In this document: positions 32,879 through 38,472 of the stretch, piece by piece | Numbering within the stretch: the first letter of the stretch is position 1 | How the letters are laid out: each line of letters opens with the position of its first letter | Assembly (NCBI RefSeq): GCF_000735045.1 | Contig: NZ_JPOQ01000006.1 | Coordinates: 1 to 38,472, forward strand | Direction: 5' to 3' | Source of the DNA: Ferrovum myxofaciens | Lineage (GTDB): Bacteria; Pseudomonadota; Gammaproteobacteria; Burkholderiales; Ferrovaceae | DNA length: 38,472 bases | The notes under the pieces: model-generated | Seen by the model: the letters and a program-made list of their open reading frames with translations, nothing else | Databases searched by the model: none | Told to the model about the DNA's origin: nothing | Translations under genes and position numbers: made by a program

Positions 32879-34094
32879 ACAATTGCTGCTGCCCAGCCTG
32901 CTGCTCGCCGGCGGCGCCATATGGAATGTGTGGCCAGCTGGTGCTGCGGTATTGTCGCTGCTGTTGCCGGCCGGGATTATCCAGGCCGAACGAAAAAGCG
33001 CGCGCTGGCTGCTCGCTTTTATCTGGTTCCTTGCCGGATCGGTCTCAATCGTACCGGCTGCGGCCGGTTTTTTTGGGTCACAGGCGCTGGGGTTCGGGGT
33101 GGCTGCCTGGATTACCTCATCGGCGCTGCTTGCTTTGCCATGGGTCATCGCCAGCACACCGGCTCGCGCTGTTGCGGCCGTGCTGCTCGACGCCATTCCG
33201 CCCATCGGTCTGATTGGCTGGCTGTCCCCGCTTACCGCTGCTGGGTGGCTGTTTCCTGGCCAAGGACTGGCTGGCGTTTTGGGCTGTCTGATGGTGATGG
33301 CTTGGATAGCAACTGTGGCCAACCAGCGTGCTGATACCCGGCATTATCGCGCCTACGTCACGGGTGGCGTTCTGGCCGTGTGGAGCGTATTTGCCAACCT
33401 TATTTATGTTCCTCCGGCAGCGCCGGCAGGCTGGGTGGGTATACAAACATCCATTCCGCCCAGCAATGGGAATGTTTTTCAGGAAATCAGCAACAACCGC
33501 GCATTGATTGCTGCTGCACAATCTCAGGGTGCTCATGCAAAATACCTGGTGTTTCCGGAAGCTGTACTGGATGACTGGTGGCCGGGCACCAGATCCCAGT
33601 TTGCGTCTGCGGTGCCGCGCGGACAAACGTGGATTCTTGGGGCAGAAACTCAGACGGTCGGTGCGCGCTGGGATGCGTTGGTGATTGCGCGTGCGTATCA
33701 CACCAAAGCAAATCCAGTTTTTCGCGCAGCACTACCCATGCCGGTCAGCATGTGGCGACCGGGTTTCAGCAAGAGTTTTGCTGCAGTATGGCTTGAACCA
33801 GTTCAGGAAATTGGCGGCCACCGAGTTTGGGCAAACATTTGCTTCGATCAGGTACTGCCCTGGATATGGATTGCTGGAATAATTCAGCATCCTGACTTCG
33901 TGCTGTTACCGTCCAATACTTGGTGGGCGCAGCACTGGAACCCGGCGCCCGACATTCAAAAGACTGAAGCCATGGCATGGATCAGATTAATGGACGTGCC
34001 GGCAATATGGACAGAAAACGCATCCGTTTTAAATCAATATCCAAATTTCTTCGGCGAAAATATTGGATTCCCTTTACATCTTGTGCGAAGGTAG
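32868..34094 (+). CDS. traB: TraB-like membrane protein with nitrilase/Lnt-type domain
   Basis: 408 aa overlapping traM by 11 bp. Several N-terminal membrane helices (residues about 1-180) precede a carbon-nitrogen-hydrolase-like domain with candidate catalytic FPEAVLDDW (Glu) and NICFDQVLP (Cys), as in apolipoprotein N-acyltransferases and the TraB proteins of Ti and IncP-type elements. In those systems TraB boosts transfer, presumably by modifying envelope components. It ends the plus-strand transfer unit and converges on the McrC-like gene. Confidence 0.82.
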   Translation: MRIKQLLLPSLLLAGGAIWNVWPAGAAVLSLLLPAGIIQAERKSARWLLAFIWFLAGSVSIVPAAAGFFGSQALGFGVAAWITSSALLALPWVIASTPARAVAAVLLDAIPPIGLIGWLSPLTAAGWLFPGQGLAGVLGCLMVMAWIATVANQRADTRHYRAYVTGGVLAVWSVFANLIYVPPAAPAGWVGIQTSIPPSNGNVFQEISNNRALIAAAQSQGAHAKYLVFPEAVLDDWWPGTRSQFASAVPRGQTWILGAETQTVGARWDALVIARAYHTKANPVFRAALPMPVSMWRPGFSKSFAAVWLEPVQEIGGHRVWANICFDQVLPWIWIAGIIQHPDFVLLPSNTWWAQHWNPAPDIQKTEAMAWIRLMDVPAIWTENASVLNQYPNFFGENIGFPLHLVRR

Positions 34095-34169
34095 GCATTC
34101 GGTATTATGAAAGCATTACCATTTTGTGGATCATCCAAAAATACTGAATACCAAACCTATTCTGAATAT

Positions 34170-35792
34170 TTATGTGTTACGGCCAGCCCATTTTTTTATC
34201 TCAGACATTAGTTGTTCAAACTCATTCTCGGATCTTTCCTCGCCGGGAATCAGCGGAACTGCCCCCACACCCTCAGCCGTACCTGCATCCTCTGCACTAT
34301 ATGCGACAGGCCTCTTTCGTTCTCGTGGAAAGAAAATAAATTCCGTTCCTGGATACACCGCTATCGCCGACCGAACACCATCAATCGCATCAATATAACA
34401 ATGCATTTTGTGCAAGTCGGCTGTTTTCACCACGCGCGTTGGTAGAGATATATCATCAGTTTCATCCATGGTCGTCCGGTCCACGCTCTTGTATTTCGCA
34501 TCGAGCACGAAGATATCGCAACAGTTTCCATGATTGATTCGCACTGAAATATCCGGACGCAGCGTAAGTGAGTAAGACTCCCCCGGCTTGCGGTTAAATG
34601 ACTTGTTAAATGCGATCGATATATTCCCCTTGCCAACTTCAATCGCATTGACCAGTTTGCCTTCCTTAACAATCATATCGCGTGAATGCACGAGCACTTC
34701 GCTACCTAACAAGCTGTGCACTACGCGGTAGAACACCCAGTATTCATAGAGTTGAGCGACATTTTTGAGATCGATTAATAGTGATTCTTGTTCAAAATCC
34801 TCGAATATGTGTTGAGCACCTAGACGGCTGCGCAGAAAGATCATGTAGAGCTCGCGGTAGCCATGTCGTGATGCGAGAGTTGGTGAAGACACAGGAAAGA
34901 CATCTAACTTGGCAATCTGCCGCAAAAACTCTTGGTTCAGCAGTCTTCGCACTTTGGATAGCAAGTCGCAGCAGGCGTCGAGTATGGGTGTAGGCAACTT
35001 GGCGTTGGTTTTCACCGAGATACAAACGTATTCAATGTCGAGCAATACATGTTTAACAAAACGGTTTTCTGGAGTATCGACAGAGACGGTACTGCGAACT
35101 TTTGATGCACGTAGCGGGAAATATGTGCGCGATGTGACTGAAGAGTACAGTCCAGCGCTGTGCGTGCCAGCGAGAGGATGGCTGGCCGGTAGCTCACAGA
35201 ACTTTTGATGATGGCGGAATATTGATTGCATCGTCTGCCGTGTCGGGCGTTTCACATTCCAGATGAAATCGTCGATATGCTCTCCGACTAGACGGCTGTG
35301 CGGATCACTAAGTATTCGTTTTATCAGTGTTTCTATTCCAATACTCTTTGGCCTATCAGAGAACCATTGACGGTAAAAATTAAAACGCTCCAAAATCGAC
35401 GGAGTATGAGCATCCTTGCGATGAGAACGATATGCCTTCGTGGCAGAGTAATGATCAAATACAATATGCCGTGAGATTTTTGTGAGATCGTCTAGCAAGA
35501 TCTCAAATTGGCGCGTTCCGTTGATACCTTCAAGGAATTTTTCGCTGCGAACGTCAAATACCTTTCCGAAAAATCGTATCAGGCCGATCCGATTAACAAC
35601 CTGCAGTGTGGCAACGCGGTTCAGCCTATGCCAGACGACAAAATCCGTCAGTCCGGCATTTACGATCTCCGTAGCGATCAGCAACGGATCCGCAGTTGAG
35701 AACTGCATGTAGTAGTTATGTCCCTCGAACAGAACGTCGCCAACTACAATTTTTGTGCAGTCACAGTCTTCAAAGATGAGTAGCTCGTTCAC
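34170..35792 (-). CDS. McrC-like / DUF2357 PD-(D/E)XK nuclease
   Basis: 540 aa, start GTG overlapping the McrB-like stop (GTGA). The C-terminal third holds a PD-(D/E)XK fold: conserved Glu in LYEYWVFYRV (about 350), RPDISVRI (Asp414) and FVLDAKYKS (Asp431, Lys433). The N-terminal part fits the DUF2357 family that pairs with McrB-like ATPases. Together they would cleave modified or foreign DNA with NTP-driven translocation. The length exceeds E. coli McrC (about 350 aa) through its N-terminal domain. Confidence 0.82.
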   Translation of the reverse strand: MNELLIFEDCDCTKIVVGDVLFEGHNYYMQFSTADPLLIATEIVNAGLTDFVVWHRLNRVATLQVVNRIGLIRFFGKVFDVRSEKFLEGINGTRQFEILLDDLTKISRHIVFDHYSATKAYRSHRKDAHTPSILERFNFYRQWFSDRPKSIGIETLIKRILSDPHSRLVGEHIDDFIWNVKRPTRQTMQSIFRHHQKFCELPASHPLAGTHSAGLYSSVTSRTYFPLRASKVRSTVSVDTPENRFVKHVLLDIEYVCISVKTNAKLPTPILDACCDLLSKVRRLLNQEFLRQIAKLDVFPVSSPTLASRHGYRELYMIFLRSRLGAQHIFEDFEQESLLIDLKNVAQLYEYWVFYRVVHSLLGSEVLVHSRDMIVKEGKLVNAIEVGKGNISIAFNKSFNRKPGESYSLTLRPDISVRINHGNCCDIFVLDAKYKSVDRTTMDETDDISLPTRVVKTADLHKMHCYIDAIDGVRSAIAVYPGTEFIFFPRERKRPVAYSAEDAGTAEGVGAVPLIPGEERSENEFEQLMSEIKKWAGRNT

Positions 35793-37411
35793 TCGATGAA
35801 ATTGGCGAATCCGTTGATCGCGAGGTTATGGGTCATGCGCTGAAGTTTGGCGACAGAGCGTGGATAGAGGGCTACTTCAGGGTCAAGGTTCATAATTGCA
35901 TCGAAATCCATTGCTGCCCCTGATGGGCTACCAGTAAGGAATTGCAGTAGCTCACGCAAGGGGAGTTCCAACTTGCTTTGTGGTCCGCTAAACTTTGGCA
36001 GAACTTTTTGCACAACCTGAAAATCTAGTGCAGCAGCAACCAGACCTTCGCTTGTCTCGCAGTATTGAAGCGTATTGAGTACATATCGAGAAATCTCGTT
36101 GATTACCCGATAACCGAATTGAAGCTGGTGTTTTGTAAGAATCGCATGTACGTTTTTTAGGAAAATTTTTCCTTCTTCAGGAAGTGCTGCATAGTCCTTC
36201 TTTGTTGGCACTATAAATTCGGTAAACGCTGGAAATTCATTTAAAAGAAAGCCTCCGTCCGCGTCTATAGCCAGGGGGGCTTTATCGTAGTTATTCAAAT
36301 CAACGTCGTTAAGTTCGATCACGTTCGCACGGTCGAGGACCTTGGGGCTGAACATATATGTAGATTCGTCGATATTAACGGTACCAGTGACAAAGAGATT
36401 AGGCGGAATAAATAGTTCGGGTGGTACAACATCAAAATAGTCGTCATTTGTATCAGACCAACTGGAGCTGGTGTAAAGCCGGATTGGTTCCTGTTGCAAC
36501 TTACCATCATCACCTACATGGCGGCTTTCCAAACAGCTGAGGAAGTCGCTGAAGTAATGTTCAACCTTTGCTAGGTTCATTTCGTCCAAAATGAGGAAAA
36601 ATGGTATGTCTGGATTTTCTTGCGCTTTCAAAATGAAGGCAACCAATGGTGTTATGTGGTATTTTTGGTCAACAAGATTGTAATATCCAAACATTGCTGA
36701 TGGATCCGTCCAATCACTGCGGATTGAGATAAAACAGATATTGCTGACTTCTTTCTTTTCTTTTGCCTCTATTTCCTTTGCCTTGTTAATAACAGCCTCG
36801 TCATTTACAGACACAATACGCAGCCGTTTGTCACCTACTTTTTCAAGCTTTAGCACAGTCCCTACGGCGTAATGCTTAGCAAAATAGATGGTTGAGTCAT
36901 AGAAAGGGGTGCCGCGCTTGGACTTAAAACGGATGCGTAGAAGAGGATTTGATGCGCGCTGTAGATAGGCTTCTGCCTTGAGATCTTCGCCATCCGGGGT
37001 TTCTATAATGAGTGGGAATGGTTCGCAGATATTATCACTCGCGCCAGAACGCTTAAGCTGTTCAATTCTGGGAGTAATTGACGCGATCTCCTCTTGATTT
37101 AACAGAGCATCAAGGTCTTTGTATTGGAGGTTCGACCTGCCATCGCCGCCTACCGTGCCAGCTGTGACGGTCATCAGGATCCACTTGCCAGGTAGTTCTG
37201 GAGGAGCAACCATTTCCGCCACCCCACTCCGAAGCGCTTGAGTAGCAGGAACATTAAAAAACTGCGCGATTTTCGTCTTGCCTGTACCGGAAATACCGGA
37301 AAGGATCACAAAAGGTTTGGTATAAAGGGAAAGACAGTAGGAGGTTAGTAGCGCTCGCTCGAAGGAGAAACCCTTACGTTCATAATACTGGTAGAACGCA
37401 TCGTATGCCAT
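35789..37411 (-). CDS. McrB-like AAA+ ATPase/GTPase
   Basis: 540 aa. Walker A GISGTGKT (39-46) lies near the N-terminus, so the usual McrB N-terminal DNA-binding domain is absent. Between it and SDWTDPSAMFGYYN (232-245) there is an insert of about 150 residues, including a beta-rich part (NPLLRIRFKSKRG, VLKLEKVGDKRLRIV), that may do the DNA recognition. Walker B FFLILDEMN (271-279) and TVNIDESTYMFSPKVLDRAN follow, the latter replacing McrB's NTAD region. It is followed with 4-bp overlap by the nuclease gene. Confidence 0.82.
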   Translation of the reverse strand: MAYDAFYQYYERKGFSFERALLTSYCLSLYTKPFVILSGISGTGKTKIAQFFNVPATQALRSGVAEMVAPPELPGKWILMTVTAGTVGGDGRSNLQYKDLDALLNQEEIASITPRIEQLKRSGASDNICEPFPLIIETPDGEDLKAEAYLQRASNPLLRIRFKSKRGTPFYDSTIYFAKHYAVGTVLKLEKVGDKRLRIVSVNDEAVINKAKEIEAKEKKEVSNICFISIRSDWTDPSAMFGYYNLVDQKYHITPLVAFILKAQENPDIPFFLILDEMNLAKVEHYFSDFLSCLESRHVGDDGKLQQEPIRLYTSSSWSDTNDDYFDVVPPELFIPPNLFVTGTVNIDESTYMFSPKVLDRANVIELNDVDLNNYDKAPLAIDADGGFLLNEFPAFTEFIVPTKKDYAALPEEGKIFLKNVHAILTKHQLQFGYRVINEISRYVLNTLQYCETSEGLVAAALDFQVVQKVLPKFSGPQSKLELPLRELLQFLTGSPSGAAMDFDAIMNLDPEVALYPRSVAKLQRMTHNLAINGFANFIE

Positions 37412-37578
37412 TTTCCAGCCAGCCTTTCAAAATAATTGCGAAAGGCATATTCTAAACGCAAGTTGATCAGTTTGCCTATTTTGTGCGAACCGCTTCCCAG
37501 CATTGAATCTGACAAAGGGGAATGTTTGTTTAATTTCAAATACTTCTCTAACCGTTATGTCATAAGGAAGCCGGAGAT

Positions 37579-38373
37579 TTAGTTCAGGAGGACAGCGATC
37601 CGGTGATTGAAAACCTGCTGAATCTCATGCTTCCATGCTGGCGCTTCATGTGCTGGCCGCAAGCCGCCGCACAGATCGAGCATCTCACGAATCAAACCAA
37701 CTTCAACACGACCAGACCTGAACAAGGCTTCAAAGAAATCTTTAAACTGTACGAGCGTCACCGGGATAATATCTAGCCGCATCTTGTCATCCGTGCGAGT
37801 GAACCAAACGCCGATTCGGAATGTTTCGGCAGTGTTGGAGTCGATGCGATTTGCAATGAATAGCCCATACACAGGCTTGCCGGATTGCGCCCCATAGTGA
37901 GAAACAAGATCCGCCACATGGCGGCGCACTGGTTCGCCTTCGGCGGCTTCTTGCCGTGAGTTGTCCGTCAATGTGACCTCGACCACAATCACAAAGTCAT
38001 GAAATTCAAAGATCAAGTCAGGGCCATTCCCTGGCGCTGTGCCAACGGGCAAAAAATCTTGGTCAATCTTAAAGCGCCTTGCCTCATACGGCTTGTTTGC
38101 CAAGCTGTTGATGGCAAGGAATGCGCGCCATAGGACCCACTCGAAATAGGCTGGCGCTTCGGTCGGCGGCACTTCGATTTCCTCGCCATTTGGGAGAATC
38201 TTTTTACCTCTTCTGGTAATGATGAGTTCCATGTAAGCGACAATTTCTTCCCACTCCACCGCTTGCCGGGTTGCGTATTCTTCCTCGTTTCGTTCCGAGA
38301 GCAACTGTTCAATTTCGTGACGAACAATGGCAATATCAGCGGCGTCGCCCCCGGTGTCAGGGAAGATGTCGCG
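37579..38373 (-). pseudogene. AlwI-family restriction endonuclease, 5'-truncated
   Basis: The open frame continues in coding character from 38304 (TTG, first formal start) up to 38373 (RDIFPDTGGDAADIAIVRHE) and then hits a stop where insertion-sequence DNA begins, so the N-terminus has been lost. The remaining roughly 264 codons include a nuclease core GPDLIFEF ... VVEVTLTDNSRQEA, in which the usual ExK is EVT. AlwI-type enzymes are normally several hundred residues longer and travel with two methyltransferases, which are not in the window. Probably inactive. Confidence 0.72.
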
Positions 38374-38374
38374 T

Positions 38375-38472
38375 CACCCGAGTTGATTTAATTTTGGACT
38401 GGGGGCGGAAAGTGAACGGAGATGAGCGGATATTCTGAGGAGCGCAAGACGGCGGTGTTGAGGAAATTATTG
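38375..38472 (+). mobile_element. Insertion sequence left end, runs off the window
   Basis: Coding homology of the AlwI-type gene stops near 38374. The following sequence (TTGATTTAATTTTGGACTGG and onward) leads into a transposase reading frame, so an insertion sequence begins here. Its exact terminus and target duplication cannot be fixed without the other end. Confidence 0.6.
38422..38472 (+). CDS. Transposase OrfA-like N-terminus, partial
   Basis: Only 17 codons are present: MSGYSEERKTAVLRKLL. This opening is characteristic of helix-turn-helix OrfA-type transposase subunits (compare MxGYSEERKxAVLKKLL in that group). Family not assigned beyond that. Ribosome site GAACGGAG overlaps the start. 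Confidence 0.6.
   Translation, partial: MSGYSEERKTAVLRKLL

Noticed and set aside
37412-37578. Minus-strand open stretch reading ELNLRLPYDITVREVFE after the AlwI-type gene
   Set aside because: Protein-like but lacks a start codon and a recognisable family; could be a remnant, too weak to list.
1-38472. CRISPR array or complete prophage
   Set aside because: No regularly spaced repeats and no capsid, tail or terminase genes; repeats found are pairs or dispersed operators.

Overview
The window is a 38 kb stretch of an integrative or plasmid-borne conjugative element from a proteobacterium, most likely a beta- or gammaproteobacterium. The reasons are a complete IncP/RP4-type (Trb) mating-pair apparatus, a TraI-like MOBP relaxase, a TraC-like primase, an ArdC antirestriction protein, and a tRNA-Asn 3' fragment at the left edge that looks like an attachment site. 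No integrase, replication gene, rRNA gene or CRISPR array is visible.

Layout. Positions 1-170 hold an IS66-like transposase fragment abutting the 3' part of tRNA-Asn(GTT), then about 400 bp without a convincing gene. Positions 571-7052 (minus strand) hold five genes, every junction a 4-bp stop/start overlap: two unrecognised proteins, a 938-aa KGGVGR-type ParA/MinD-AAA fusion ATPase, a 310-aa Rossmann-like protein with CARF-reminiscent motifs, and an N6-adenine methyltransferase with a specificity-like C-terminus. This is the best candidate for an undescribed defence or conflict system. A broken EAL-domain gene (7124-7267) marks where this block joins the transfer region.

Positions 7269-17851 (minus) carry trbC(x2)-small-trbD-trbE-74aa-455aa secreted repeat protein-trbJ-trbL-79aa-trbF-trbG-trbI. 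Positions 18246-19736 (plus) are cargo: a radC gene and two coupled genes of unknown function. Positions 19801-20421 are a 621-bp transposase-less mobile cassette with inverted repeats and an 8-bp target duplication, carrying two small membrane-protein genes. Positions 20430-30510 (minus) carry traJ-like, relaxase, trbB, Toprim primase, a very acidic 50-aa gene, ardC, traG (coupling protein), a 46-aa membrane protein and traF peptidase. A divergent intergenic region (30511-30913) holds the probable oriT. Positions 30914-34094 (plus) are traK-, traL-, traM- and traB-like genes. Positions 34170-38373 (minus) are an McrBC-like pair and an AlwI-family endonuclease gene cut off by another insertion sequence at the right edge.

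How it fits together. A 14-bp palindrome plus a conserved right flank occurs four times, each oriented toward, and just upstream of, a transfer transcription unit (traJ/relaxase, traK, trbB, trbC). It is probably the operator/promoter of one regulon controlling DNA processing and pilus assembly; the regulator is not obvious in the window. Anti-restriction functions (ardC, possibly the acidic 50-aa protein) lie among the transfer genes, while the defence modules lie at the two outer edges.
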